A DNA stretch of 64,000 nt from Ornithodoros turicata (taxonomy: Eukaryota; Arthropoda; Arachnida; Ixodida; Argasidae), in contig NC_088203.1 of assembly GCF_037126465.1 (NCBI RefSeq), positions 78,464,168 to 78,528,167 of the forward strand, given 5' to 3'. The stretch's first letter is position 1, and each line of letters begins with the position of its first letter. A model generated the notes under the pieces. The model saw only the letters and a list, made by a program, of their open reading frames with translations. It did no database searches and had not been told where the DNA came from. The position numbers and the translations under genes are program-made. This document shows positions 1-9,599 of the stretch, piece by piece.

Positions 1-478
1 GTGGTGTCAATGGGTGTGATTATTGTTGCACTAAGTGTTCTGCCGAATGGTCTGGCCATGGATAAGGCAAAAAAGGCAGATATGATACACGTGTCATCAA
101 ACACACCTGCGAACTGCTTAAAAGCTCCCTGCCGCATGGTAAGAGGGCTCCGTTCTGGCATCGAATATTTTCCTCATCAAAAATCAAGCTCGAAATCAAA
201 TATCAAAAACAAGTCGACGTCCTTTGGTGGAGCAAAATCTGCGTTGCCAAGCCTACTGAATTGCGTGTCGCTTCTCTTTGTGCAGCAGCTCCGCATACAC
301 AGTACGCAGCGTACCGTTTAGCGTAATCGGGTGGATAGTACCCACTCGGCTGAATTTCGTCTTTTACTTTTTAAGTGTGTGTTTGTTTTCACTCTGCGCG
401 GTAACAGAGCTGAGAGCGAGTCTGTCTCGGATGACACTTACAGTTGAAAAATGGGATTTGTATTATGTCATTCCTTTT
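1..478. other. unassigned sequence
   Basis: I see open frames but none with a recognisable domain, and no terminal repeat, tandem repeat or RNA signature. It is probably old repeat-derived DNA, by analogy with what follows, but that is inference. Confidence 0.3.
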
Positions 479-567
479 TCTAATCCAATAGAAGCCAATT
501 CTAATCCAACACAATCCAGTTCTATGCTAAAATCCAGTTCTAATCCAACAAAAGCCAATTCTAAGCC
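479..567. repeat. short degenerate tandem repeat
   Basis: A motif of the form TCTAATCCAAC/AAAGCCAAT is repeated about five times in 90 bases, with variants such as AATCCAGTTC. It lies directly before a longer block of ATTGG-containing repeats. No coding role is apparent. Confidence 0.55.
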
Positions 568-595
568 ATCAGATAGGTCTCCCTTAGCTCTGTCC

Positions 596-1010
596 CCTCA
601 TGCTGATTGGTCCATGCCAAGCCTACTGATCGCTGCTTGGTTGACCGTAGCTCTGCTCCTTCATGCTAATGAGGTGGTTGTCTCCACCCCTTCTTGCTGA
701 TTGGTCTACGCCAAGCCTACTGACCGCTGATTGGCTGGTTGTAGCTCCGCCCCTTTTTACTAGCTCAGCTCACTTTGTGCTGATTGGTCCATTCCAAGCA
801 TACTGATCACTGAGTGGCACTCCACATTTTCTAGACTTCTAAGCCCTCCGATTGGTCCATGCATGCTAAGACTACTGATGGGCCCGTGACGCTGATAGCT
901 CCCTTCAAAGCCTAACGATCGTTGGCTCCAGCCCCTTTTATGCTACTTGGCTCTTCCTCTTCAAGCTGATTGGTCCATCCTAACCATACTGAACAGTGAT
1001 TGGCTAGCCT
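596..1010. repeat. degenerate 60-70 bp repeats rich in ATTGG
   Basis: The motif TGATTGGTCCATNCCAAGC, followed by TACTGA and a TAGCTCC-rich tail, recurs at about 603, 700, 777, 848 and 967 with substitutions and length changes. Each unit carries ATTGG, the complement of a CCAAT box. The block is too diverged for exact unit boundaries. Nothing coding is evident here. A promoter-like role for the ATTGG motifs is possible but unsupported. Confidence 0.5.
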
Positions 1011-1301
1011 GAATTGGCTATGCAAGTTGCATAGCCTTGCATGCAATAGTTGCATAAGTTGCATGCGATCTATGCATGCTCCACAACGGCTGTGCAGCGG
1101 CTTCAGACCAGACACGAGAATCTGATTTCAACCTTTATTTGGTACAACAGCTCCCTGGTCACTCAGCTCCTTTACAGGTTGATAGACCCCAACTGCTATT
1201 GGTTCATCTGACTGCAAGCCTTTCATTGGTCACTTCTACTCATCTTTACACCTATTCCCTATTCCCTATCGAAATTGCTTGTTCCCTGGCCTAATCCAGC
1301 C

Positions 1302-1464
1302 CAGCAACGCTCTGCACTTAAAGCATTTCTGGACACCATCGGACTTCGATGGTTATTGTGAAGAGCCTCTTATTCCCCACATTCCCTCCAGCAATGGGGT
1401 AGAGTATCGCCTATGGCGATGAACCTCCCCACTCTCCAAAGCCAAAAATAAAGTTGTTGTTCTT
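1302..1464 (+). mobile_element. 3' end fragment of an I-type non-LTR retrotransposon
   Basis: This stretch matches the 3' end of the element at 57163-60284. It has the same end of the last coding region (a GLRWLL-like terminus followed by a stop), the same UTR words such as CAGCAATGGGGTAGAGTATC, and the same AATAAAGTTGTTGTT tail. It is a short 5'-truncated copy. Truncation at the 5' end is usual for elements that insert by target-primed reverse transcription. Confidence 0.75.
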
Positions 1465-1597
1465 TAGACACAACTGCTATTGGTCCATTGAACTGTGAGC
1501 AACTCGTTGGTCTCTCACACTCATCTCTAGGTAAGATAAGATAACTTTAGCCAGGGTTAAGATCAGTTTAGCAGTGGTCATTGGAACTTTCTACCTA

Positions 1598-1654
1598 ACA
1601 GTCCCAGCCCACGTAGGCGTTCCCGGAAATGAAGCTGCCGATGCTTTGGCTGTA
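1598..1654 (+). pseudogene. RNase H fragment of a non-LTR retrotransposon
   Basis: The frame starting at 1598 reads TVPAHVGVPGNEAADALAV, which resembles the last RNase H motif (HxGxxGNExAD) of I-group non-LTR elements. The complete version in this window is at about 59630 (PAHCGVEGNELAD). Flanking sequence does not extend the match, so this is a scrap. It differs enough from the 59-kb copy that it may come from a related family. Confidence 0.6.
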
Positions 1655-1948
1655 AGGATACACCTGAAAACGAGCAAGCGTGCTTAAAATTGGCTGGTGT
1701 TGGATTAGAATTGGATTAGAATTGATTTCTATTCGTTCGTGTGCGTAATGGAATAATACTACTAATGGGGTGGCGGGACGCTAAGAGCGAAAGTTCAGGC
1801 GAGGAAAAACCTTCGACGCCCCTGTGGCCTATAGCGCTTGGAAACTGCTAGTCCATCGCACGCGCACGATCACGCGACAGTTGTCGACCAGACTATAGGG
1901 GCATCGCGTCAGCTCGTGTTCCACGTCAGTCGTCTGCTGCTGATCCAT

Positions 1949-2105
1949 TGTAGAGGACGATGGTATTCCTCTACATGAGTCCCGACCGGCGATGAGGTAT
2001 GCCACGGAGAGGCGATGACGGTGGCCTGTCTCCATGGCCGCGCCGGTAGAACTGAAGCAGGTGCTCCAGGCGCGTGGCCATCTTCGTCATTGTCCATGGC
2101 ATGCC
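1949..2105. repeat. repeat family R, copy 1
   Basis: This begins TGTAGAGGACGATGG and continues through CTACATGAGTCCCGAC, a GGCGATGACGGTGGCC block and CTCCATGGCCGCGCCGGT. A direct copy lies about 318 bp downstream at 2267-2420 and a third at 62143-62320. The edges resemble those of an LTR or other dispersed repeat, but no TG...CA-bounded unit with a target duplication could be fixed. The 180-codon frame at 2034-2576 crosses two copies and is not considered a gene. Confidence 0.55.
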
Positions 2106-2266
2106 CCAGTGCTCCCCCCTCAGACGCGGAGCGGCGATAAGAAAGATCGAAGAATCACGTCGACACAGAGAGCAAGCGCGACCGTGGATGACGCGCACTA
2201 TAGTCATGCGCAGATGATCAAGGGCCTAATTGCGCCGAACGTGGTGTTCATAGTTCGGGTCACCAA

Positions 2267-2420
2267 ATGTAGAGGTGGAGTTCCTCTACATGAGTCCCGA
2301 CCTACGGTGATGGTATGCCACGGAGAGGCGATGACGGTGACCTATCTCCATGGCCGCGCCGGTGGAACTGAGGCCGGTGCTCTAGGCGCGTGGCCATCTT
2401 CGTCGTTGTCCACGGCCCGC
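2267..2420. repeat. repeat family R, copy 2
   Basis: Direct repeat of 1949-2105 with roughly 85-90 percent identity by eye, starting TGTAGAGGTGGAGTTCC. The segment between the copies (2106-2266) is unrelated and the order is head-to-tail, so this may be a tandem duplication of a 318-bp unit or two terminal repeats around a very short interior. Confidence 0.55.
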
Positions 2421-2589
2421 TACACCATGTTAACTTCGACGTGCGGGCCCTCGCGGTGCGAATGTTACGAACGTTCTGACCGGAGGCCGTGCGCCAATTG
2501 GCACTGGAACCTCCATCAAGGAACTGCATGGAAGCAACAGCAGTGCCAATGTGGTGTATATTTACACTTTAAGTGAGTTAGCCTATATA

Positions 2590-2801
2590 CAGGGTGTTTG
2601 CTCTAACATTGTCCAAAAGTTATATTTAAAGCGAGCGATAAAAGTAAAGCAAGTGGTACTTTTCTGTTACTTGAGTAAGAAACAGGTACTGCTTCACTAG
2701 TAGCACCTGTTTCTTCGTCAAGTAGCTGAAAAGTAGTGCTCGTTTCACTTTTATCGCTCGCTTTAAATAACATTTCTGGACACGTTACAGCATACACCCT
2801 G
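2590..2801. mobile_element. foldback MITE with CAGGGTGT ends
   Basis: The element starts CAGGGTGTTTGCT and ends ACACCCTG, with TATA on both outer sides. The two halves are inverted copies of about 100 bp each; the block AAAGCGAGCGATAAAAGT occurs at about 2627 and, reversed, near 2750. It has no coding capacity. The same outer word starts and ends two larger foldback elements at 44386-45263 and 45268-46163, so they belong to one terminal-signature group. A TA or TATA target duplication fits many small DNA transposons. Confidence 0.85.
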
Positions 2802-2821
2802 TATATACATATATATATATA

Positions 2822-3154
2822 TAGTTGAAATAAATGGGAGACCGAAGACGAAAGTAGGGGAAGTAACAAAAAAGGGGTTTATTAAAACTTAAAAATCATA
2901 AAAGTTAGGGAGGATGTCTACGTTACGGCGGAAGCTCCGCCTTCTTCAGGACAAAAGAGCTAAATGTGGCCACGAGGCTGATAAGGGGCTTGAGAATGGC
3001 GTGGTCGGTTGGGGGAAATTCCCGCCACCTGGCGGTTGTCAATTGGGGAAATTCCAGAGCGTTTCTGTGTCAGGTCCAGGAGTGGGGTCATCGTCCTTGT
3101 GGGTCAGTGGGGATCTTGATCTGTCTGAAACGAGAAAAGGCAACAGGGTCTTAT
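2822..3154 (-). mobile_element. PLE1 3' terminal region, minus copy
   Basis: Non-coding tail of the minus-strand PLE1 copy. Its inverted twin is at 9600-9990. It holds a hammerhead-like motif at 2916-2952 and borders a TA-rich run at about 2803-2824. The short frames on the plus strand here are shadows. Confidence 0.75.
2916..2952 (-). ncRNA. hammerhead-like motif in PLE1 tail
   Basis: Read on the minus strand: GTC, CTGAAGA, an extra A, stem II GGCGGA-gct-TCCGCC, GTAA, CGTA, GAC. The GTC/GAC ends form a 3-bp stem I and the cleavage position would follow GTA. Hammerhead ribozymes are known from PLE terminal repeats. The core departs from consensus (GTAA instead of GAAA, plus an additional A before stem II), so catalytic activity is doubtful. 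Confidence 0.5.
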
Positions 3155-4558
3155 CTAGGTTGTTAGACTTCTTATTGTTGACAGCATGCCAGGGTCCTCG
3201 TTAATGGCCGATCGGAATTTGTAAATTAGGTAAGATTCCCGTTGTTCCCGGGAGCGGTCGGAGGTAAAGTTCGACTGGAGAATAAAAACTGAGGCTTCGT
3301 TGATTGAATGTTCTGGTTGTTTGAAATGGCGTGAGACTGGGAGATTAGGTTTCTTGGTAACATCCGATCGGTGATTGTTGAATCTAATTCGGAAAGAAGT
3401 TTTTGTCTGACCCACGTATTGGGCCCGGCATGTGTTGCATTGGATTAGATAGATAACGTTGCATGAGTTACAGTCTACGTCTGCGTTGATCTTGACGGTA
3501 AAGTTGGAATTCGTACTTCTGACCGTTTGTGCGGTCTGCATTAACTTGCAAATCTGGCATCTCCTGCCATTACATGGATGACAGCCCGCCGGAGGGCTAG
3601 TGGGTTCGCCTACTTTAGAGCGGACCAAGCTATCTTGTAAGTTACGTGTACGTCTGTAAGCGACACGTGGTGGATTAGGAAATATGTTTTTCGTGCGTTC
3701 TGACTGGAGAAGGATACTGTGGTGGCGGCTAAGTATGTTGTTAATGTTTGGGATATTTCCGGCGAATGTTACAGTTAAGTTCACGGCATTACTTTCTGAT
3801 TTGTTTTGTCTTTTCTCCAGTAAGCTTAGACGATTTGCCTTGCGAGCTCTGTTGAGAGCATCTTGAACTAGATCGGGTGGATACTGACGACCGACAAAGG
3901 TTTGTTGCAGCTGTTCTAAATTTCTGTCCAGATCGTCGTCATTCGAGCAGATTCTCCTATACCGAAGGGCTTGACTATAGGGAATGGGCACTTTCGTGTG
4001 GCGAGGATGACAACTATGGAATGACAAGTACTGCTGAGAGTCTGTGGGTTTACGGAACAGATCAGACGTTAAAACTCCATTGGTTAGCTTAATTTGAACA
4101 TCAAGAAAGCTAACAGTGATGGCAGAATAGGTGTGAGTGAAGTTAATAGAAGTATGGAACTCATTGAAATCGCGTATAAATTCCAATAGGCTGTCTTCCG
4201 AATGTGGCCAGATCATAAATATGTCATCAAGGTAGCGCTTGTATAAAGTGGGTTTGTCCTCACGCGTGCTCAAGAATGCTTCTTCTAGTGAACCCATGAA
4301 TAGATTTGCATAGTTTTGTGCCATTTTAGTGCCCATAGCGGTGCCGTTGACTTGTAAATAGTGGCCATCGTTAAATTCAAAGTTGTTCTTCTTTAGGATC
4401 AGTTCTAGTAGAGTAGATACGACAGATGGATCACAAGAAGAATCAGAGTACTTTGAAAAAGCCGCCTCGGCTGCAGCTATGCCATCATCGTGGGGAATAT
4501 TGGTATACAGGGAAGAAACATCTAACGTAACTAGGAGACTAGATGGGGTGGCTGACAT
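3155..4558 (-). pseudogene. PLE1 reverse transcriptase / GIY-YIG protein, 5'-truncated
   Basis: The protein would copy element RNA into DNA at a nick made by its own endonuclease. The 467-codon frame shows RT motif A (TLDVSSLYTNIPHDDG, residues about 11-26), motif B (GTAMGTKMAQNYANLFMG, about 73-90), motif C (YKRYLDDIFMIW, about 106-117), a thumb-like region and a C-terminal GIY-YIG endonuclease (VIYLIQCNTCRAQYVGQTK). The cysteine-rich CNGRRCQICKL segment that precedes GIY-YIG is present. RT fingers and the N-terminus are missing, because homology begins at the palindrome centre near 4626. The open frame is otherwise intact, so the break is the 5' truncation. PLE identity is clear from YLDD plus C-terminal GIY-YIG. 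Confidence 0.9.
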
Positions 4559-4585
4559 TGATTTAGTATTTGCAGGAAGTGATTG

Positions 4586-4667
4586 GTGTCCTTGATGTAC
4601 GATGGTAGTCGCGGGGGTATGTCCTTAAGGACATACCCCCGCGACTACCATCGTACATCAAGGACAC
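4586..4667. repeat. perfect palindrome at PLE1 head-to-head junction
   Basis: Arms 4586-4626 and 4627-4667 are exact reverse complements with no spacer; the centre is TTAA at 4625-4628. It joins the minus PLE1 copy to the plus PLE1 copy. Zero-spacer palindromes can arise by snap-back synthesis or template switching. Confidence 0.9.
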
Positions 4668-6016
4668 GTTTCTACGTTACGTTAGATGTTTCTTCCCTGT
4701 ATACCAATATTCCCCACGATGATGGCATAGCTGCAGCCGAGGCGGCTTTTTCAAAGTACTCTGATTCTTCTTGTGATCCATCTGTCGTATCTACTCTACT
4801 AGAACTGATCCTAAAGAACAACAACTTTGAATTTAACGATGGCCACTATTTACAAGTCAACGGCACCGCTATGGGCACTAAAATGGCACCAAACTATGCA
4901 AATCTATTCATGGGTTCACTAGAAGAAGCATTCTTGAGCACGCGTGAGGACAAACCCACCTTATACAAGCGCTACCTTGATGACATATTTATGATCTGGC
5001 CACATTCGGAAGACAGCCTATTGGAATTTATACGCGATTTCAATGAGTTCCATACTTCTATTAACTTCACTCACACCTATTCTGCTGTCACTGTTAACTT
5101 TCTTGATGTTCAAATTAAGCTAACCAATGGAGTTTTAACGTCTGATCTGTTCCGTAAACCCACAGACTCTCAGCAGTACTTGTCATTCCATAGTTGTCAT
5201 TTCCCTATAGTCAAGCCCTTCGGTATAGGAGAATCTGCTCGAATGACGACGATCTGGACAGAAATTTAGAACAGCTGCAACAAACCTTTGTCGGTCGTCA
5301 GTATCCACCCGATCTAGTTCAAGATGCTCTCAACAGAGCTCGCAAGGCAAATCGTCTAAGCTTACTGGTGAAAAGACAAAACAAATCAGAAAGTAATGCC
5401 GTGAACTTAACTGTAACATTCGCCGGAAATATCCCAAACATTAACAACATATTTAGCCGCCACCACAGTATCCTTCTCCAGTCAGAACGCACGAAAAGCA
5501 TATTTCCTAATCCACCACGTGTCGCTTACAGACGTACACGTAACTTACAAGATAGCTTGGTCCGCTCTAAAGTAGGCGAACCCACTAGCCCTCCGGCGGG
5601 CTGTCATCCATGTATTGGCAGGAGATGCCAGATTTGCAAGTTAATGCAGACCGCACAAACGGTCAGAAGTACGAATTCCAACTTTACCGTCAAGGTCAAC
5701 GCAGACGTAGACTGTAACTCATGCAACGTTATCTATCTAATCCAATGCAACACATGCCGGGCCCAATACGTGGGTCAGACAAAAACTTCTTTCCGAATTA
5801 GATTCAACAATCACCGATCGGATGTTACCAAGAAACCTAATCTCCCAGTCTCACGCCATTTCAAACAACCAGAACATTCAATCAACGAAGCCTCGGTTTT
5901 TATTCTCCAGTCGAACTTTACCTCCGACCGCTCCCGGGAACAACGGGAATCTTACCTAATTTACAAATTCCGATCGGCCATTAACGAGGACCCTGGCATG
6001 CTGTCAACAATAAGAA
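4625..6016 (+). pseudogene. PLE1 plus copy, RT / GIY-YIG, frameshifted
   Basis: Near-identical inverted partner of 3155-4558. RT motifs A, B (GTAMGTKMAPNYANLFMG) and C (YLDD) lie in one frame to about 5200. A small deletion in the segment after LSFHSCH then shifts the frame, and the rest (SQALRYRRICSNDDDLDRN through GIY-YIG, VIYLIQCNTCRAQYVGQTK) continues in another frame to about 6016. The minus copy keeps the HPRHTK residues lost here. A 57-bp stretch near the start is also replaced relative to the minus copy. The 3' end resumes at 9600 after the PLE2 insertion, where the word ending CTGTCAACAATAAGAA is shared. Confidence 0.88.
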
Positions 6017-6044
6017 TGAAAAAATGGCTAAGAAAAAATGGCTA

Positions 6045-7008
6045 GGAAGCAAGCGAGCTGGTGAAGATGATGCATAATGTAAAAAACCCCGAGACTAGGG
6101 AACACGAAGGGACAGACACAAACACGAAGTCTCAAACACAGCTGAAAATTTTACTTCACAAAACAGAAATATATACAAACAGAAGGGAAAGGAACACCAG
6201 TTGAAAACAAAATAGAAGGTCATTTCGGGGGAACGAGCAGTCTGTTCAAGGCCGGACCGAGGATTACGGAAGGTTTGCTGACACAGTTCCCACAAGAAGT
6301 TATGAAAAGTGTCTCTCTCAACAGTCTTCTGTGTGGGTCCACTTCGGATGCCTTTACAATTGTTTCATCCCATAGAGGGAAGCAATCTGAGCATTCTTCC
6401 AAATGTTTTGCAATTTCAGAGTTTGAGGCTTTATTTTTTACTTTTAAAGAATGCTCTCTCAAACGATCATTTAAGCAACGTTTTGTCTGGCCAATATAAC
6501 AGAAACCACAAGCTAAGGGGATCTGGTAAACAACGTTTGAAGAACAGGGGACAAATTTATTCCGGTGATTCTTGCAAAAAACTTCAGGTTTGGCGAAAGG
6601 CGTGAGGCGGTCAAGACGGAAGTTGTTCTTGAAAACGATGTTGATTTGAAACTTCTTCGCAACGGCTAACAAGTTGTGAGACACTTTGTGAAAGAAGGGT
6701 AAAACCACCCGTTTGGGGACACAGGGCTTAGTTTCGGGTGAACCAGGAAGCAAGGTGCTTAACAAAACATTTAAAGCACCAAGTAACATGTGATGAGGGT
6801 AACGGGCGTCATTCAAACGGAGAAGCTGACTTCCCACAGAGGGAATGATATGATGACAACAAGATTTTTTTACGGCATTTGATAGGATACCTGTGATCAA
6901 ACCCCGTTTTACAGTTTTAGAATGACAACTTGAAGCGGGCAAAATGGGTTTAGCTTGAGATTTGCCGTAAGACCAAGAAGAGTTTGGTCTTACGGCAAAT
7001 CTCAAGCT
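6045..7008 (-). pseudogene. PLE2 C-terminal fragment and tail, inverted
   Basis: This is the reverse complement of 8262-9165. It encodes only the last third of the PLE2 protein: the SYGKSQAKPILPASS segment, the KNHRNKFVPCSSNVVYQIP cysteine-rich region, GIY-YIG (GFCYIGQTKRCLNDRLREH) and the C-terminus. The open frame runs 7065 to 6220 on the minus strand. It starts exactly at the word shared with the plus copy (TTGGTCTTACGGCAAATCTC), which suggests that the 5' inverted piece was added by template switching during insertion of the plus copy. An inverted 5' terminal segment is a recurrent PLE feature. Confidence 0.85.
6952..7008. repeat. inverted repeat at PLE2 head-to-head junction
   Basis: Arms 6952-6976 and 6984-7008 are reverse complements of 25 bp with a 7-bp spacer. 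They belong to both PLE2 pieces and mark the point at which the orientation turns over. Confidence 0.85.
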
Positions 7009-9083
7009 TGGCTGATGAGCAGGCGCACGAAGAGAAGATTCTTCGTGCGCCTGCTCATCAGCCAAGTCCGAAAAAAGCGCCGCCTTCGTGCCTTGTAAAC
7101 CCTACTTGTGCTCCCGTGTCTGCCCGCACAACTGCGATTTTATCAAAGGGCCCTAAGTTTTGTTTAAACTTGACTCCCTCCCGTTTAGATGTAGCCGCTT
7201 GCATTTATAAGGTTTCGTCTGTCATAACTGATCCCTCCTTATCCTCGTCTTTCATTTCTCATGCAGTACACCACATTTCGCACACTCTGGGTTCGAACAA
7301 CCGTCCCGTAAATCGTAATCTTTCTCCTGTTAAGTTAGTTCGTAATGAAATGTCTGAAAACAACTTATGTCTGTTGCAAACTGATAAGTCTGCAAAATTC
7401 GCTGTTCTACCTGAAAGTGTTTTTGCATCTAAGAGGTCGGCAGCTATTGGAAACGTTTTGAAACCGTATAACCATGCTTTGGACAAGATCAAGAAGTCGA
7501 TTTGTTCTATTCTTCTTGACAATGATCTGACTGCCCTATGTAACTCTATACGCTCTGCTTCTCGTGGAACTTTCGCTGTAAAGTATTTGCTCAAGGATCA
7601 CAAGGTGGACATGCCGCTTAGAATCGTAATCAATGAGAATCAAACATGGCAAAAAATTGTTTCGATCTTTTTGCAAAATGGATTTTCCTCTATTTTTGTC
7701 CCTAGCGGTTTAACTTTGAAAAACTCTGAACAACTTATTTCGGATTTACAGTTGTTTCATGGAAAGAAATGCTTTGCTTTTTCCTTAGACATCAAGGGTC
7801 TATACTATTCACTGCAGGAGAATGTGTTGTTGATTAGAGTACGCAGATTTCTTGAAGATAACTTGGTGCGCTTTCAATCGAAAGTTGGTATATCTGTAAC
7901 TGAATTTTTGCGCTTACTAGAACTTTATCTGAGATCAACTGCCATAAGTATTGACGGGCATCTGTACACCCAAAAAACTGGTATCTGTATTGGCTCGAGC
8001 ATCGCGCCTGTTCTTTCCGAGATTTACCTGAGTGTAATTGACAACGCTGTTTTATCCTTTATATCCTCTCTGTCTTCAATTGATGTCATTGTAAAAAGGT
8101 TCGTAGATGATCTGATTTTCATTTCCACCAATGAGAGTGTTATTGATCAGTGTAAAAATGTAGTTGTGTCCGCAGCCCCAGAGCTTGTATTTACCAGTGA
8201 GTTCCCCACTGTTGGTGTGCTTCAGTTTCTTGATATCAGACTCTTGTTACAACCCGCTCTTTGTTGGTCTTACGGCAAATCTCAAGCTAAACCCATTTTG
8301 CCCGCTTCAAGTTGTCATTCTAAAACTGTAAAACGGGGTTTGATCACAGGTATCCTATCAAATGCCGTAAAAAAATCTTGTTGTCATCATATCATTCCCT
8401 CTGTGGGAAGTCAGCTTCTCCGTTTGAATGACGCCCGTTACCCTCATCACATGTTACTTGGTGCTTTAAATGTTTTGTTAAGCACCTTGCTTCCTGGTTC
8501 ACCCGAAACTAAGCCCTGTGTCCCCAAACGGGTGGTTTTACCCTTCTTTCACAAAGTGTCTCACAACTTGTTAGCCGTTGCGAAGAAGTTTCAAATCAAC
8601 ATCGTTTTCAAGAACAACTTCCGTCTTGACCGCCTCACGCCTTTCGCCAAACCTGAAGTTTTTTGCAAGAATCACCGGAATAAATTTGTCCCCTGTTCTT
8701 CAAACGTTGTTTACCAGATCCCCTTAGCTTGTGGTTTCTGTTATATTGGCCAGACAAAACGTTGCTTAAATGATCGTTTGAGAGAGCATTCTTTAAAAGT
8801 AAAAAATAAAGCCTCAAACTCTGATATTGCAAAACATTTGGAAGAATGCTCAGATTGCTTCCCTCTATGGGATGAAACAATTGTAAAGGCATCCGAAGTG
8901 GACCCACACAGAAGACTGTTGAGAGAGACACTTTTTATAACTTCTTGTGGGAACTGTGTCAGCAAACCTTCCGTAATCCTCGGTCCGGCCTTGACCAGAC
9001 TGCTCGTTCCCCGAAATGACCTTCTATTTTGTTCTCAACTGGTGTTCCTTTCCCTTCTGTTTGTATATATTTCTGTTTTGTGA
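6984..9083 (+). CDS. PLE2 reverse transcriptase / GIY-YIG endonuclease
   Basis: A 699-codon uninterrupted frame, the longest and most intact gene of the window. It reads RT finger-like KYLLKDHKVDMPLRIVINEN (about 200-220), motif A (KCFAFSLDIKGLYYSLQEN, about 262-280), motif B (GICIGSSIAPVLSEIYLS, about 333-350), motif C (VKRFVDDLIFI, about 368-378), FLDIRL, a cysteine/histidine segment (CKNHRNKFVPCSSNVVYQIP) and the GIY-YIG nuclease (CGFCYIGQTKRCLNDRLREH, about 580-600). FVDD replaces the YLDD of PLE1, and the GIY-YIG sequence differs strongly, so this is a separate PLE lineage. The start codon lies in the snap-back junction, so the true N-terminus is uncertain and some residues may be missing. 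No frameshift or stop breaks it. Confidence 0.88.
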   Translation: MVLRQISSLADEQAHEEKILRAPAHQPSPKKAPPSCLVNPTCAPVSARTTAILSKGPKFCLNLTPSRLDVAACIYKVSSVITDPSLSSSFISHAVHHISHTLGSNNRPVNRNLSPVKLVRNEMSENNLCLLQTDKSAKFAVLPESVFASKRSAAIGNVLKPYNHALDKIKKSICSILLDNDLTALCNSIRSASRGTFAVKYLLKDHKVDMPLRIVINENQTWQKIVSIFLQNGFSSIFVPSGLTLKNSEQLISDLQLFHGKKCFAFSLDIKGLYYSLQENVLLIRVRRFLEDNLVRFQSKVGISVTEFLRLLELYLRSTAISIDGHLYTQKTGICIGSSIAPVLSEIYLSVIDNAVLSFISSLSSIDVIVKRFVDDLIFISTNESVIDQCKNVVVSAAPELVFTSEFPTVGVLQFLDIRLLLQPALCWSYGKSQAKPILPASSCHSKTVKRGLITGILSNAVKKSCCHHIIPSVGSQLLRLNDARYPHHMLLGALNVLLSTLLPGSPETKPCVPKRVVLPFFHKVSHNLLAVAKKFQINIVFKNNFRLDRLTPFAKPEVFCKNHRNKFVPCSSNVVYQIPLACGFCYIGQTKRCLNDRLREHSLKVKNKASNSDIAKHLEECSDCFPLWDETIVKASEVDPHRRLLRETLFITSCGNCVSKPSVILGPALTRLLVPRNDLLFCSQLVFLSLLFVYISVL
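7007..7066. repeat. 26-bp-arm hairpin at the start of the PLE2 frame
   Basis: Arms 7007-7032 and 7041-7066 pair exactly around an 8-base centre. The arm includes CTGATGAG and GCGCACGAAG. Because it sits inside the open frame at 6984-9083, it encodes LADEQAHEE and its near mirror. It is a second snap-back junction immediately next to that at 6952-7008. Confidence 0.85.
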
Positions 9084-9165
9084 AGTAAAATTTTCAGCTG
9101 TGTTTGAGACTTCGTGTTTGTGTCTGTCCCTTCGTGTTCCCTAGTCTCGGGGTTTTTCACCAGCT
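9084..9165 (+). mobile_element. PLE2 3' tail
   Basis: Short non-coding tail after the PLE2 stop, matching 6050-6140 in reverse. It ends near CTCGGGGTTTTTCACCAGC, where the PLE1-derived inverted fragment begins. No hammerhead motif is evident in it. Confidence 0.6.
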
Positions 9166-9560
9166 CGCTTGCTTCCTAGCCATTTTTTCTTAGCCATTTC
9201 TTCATTCTTATTGTTGACAGCATGCCAGGGTCCTCGTTAATGGCCGATCGGAATTTGTAAATTAGGTAAGATTCCCGTTGTTCCCGGGAGCGGTCGGAGG
9301 TAAAGTTCGACTGGAGAATAAAAACCGAGGCTTCGTTGATTGAATGTTCTGGTTGTTTGAAATGGCGTGAGACTGGGAGATTAGGTTTCTTGGTAACATC
9401 CGATCGGTGATTGTTGAATCTAATTCGGAAAGAAGTTTTTGTCTGACCCACGTATTGGGCCCGGCATGTGTTGCATTGGATTAGATAGATAACGTTGCAT
9501 GAGTTACAGTCTACGTCTGCGTTGACCTTGACGGTAAAGTTGGAATTCGTACTTCTGGAA
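9166..9560 (-). pseudogene. PLE1 GIY-YIG fragment, inverted
   Basis: Minus-strand C-terminal PLE1 piece (VGQTKTSFRIRFNNHRSDV to the C-terminus), the reverse complement of about 5670-6060. Together with 5670-6060 it forms inverted flanks around PLE2. It ends in a run of short repeats of GGAATTTGTACTT/GGAATTCGTACTT at 9540-9598. Confidence 0.85.
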
Positions 9561-9598
9561 TTTGTACTTGGAATTTGTACTCTTACTTGGAATTCGTC
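9540..9598. repeat. short tandem repeat GGAATTYGTACTT
   Basis: Four imperfect copies of a GGAATTCGTACTT-type unit lie between the inverted PLE1 fragment and the resumed PLE1 3' end. They look like a slippage scar at a rearrangement junction. Confidence 0.6.
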
Positions 9599-9599
9599 C

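Noticed and set aside
2034..2576. 180-codon plus-strand frame
   Set aside because: It spans two copies of repeat R and the intervening DNA, the opposite strand is equally open in each copy, and no domain is visible.
7011..7062. Hammerhead in PLE2 because of CTGATGAG
   Set aside because: The CTGATGAG lies in a perfect snap-back hairpin with no GAAA and stem II arrangement; it is a chance match.
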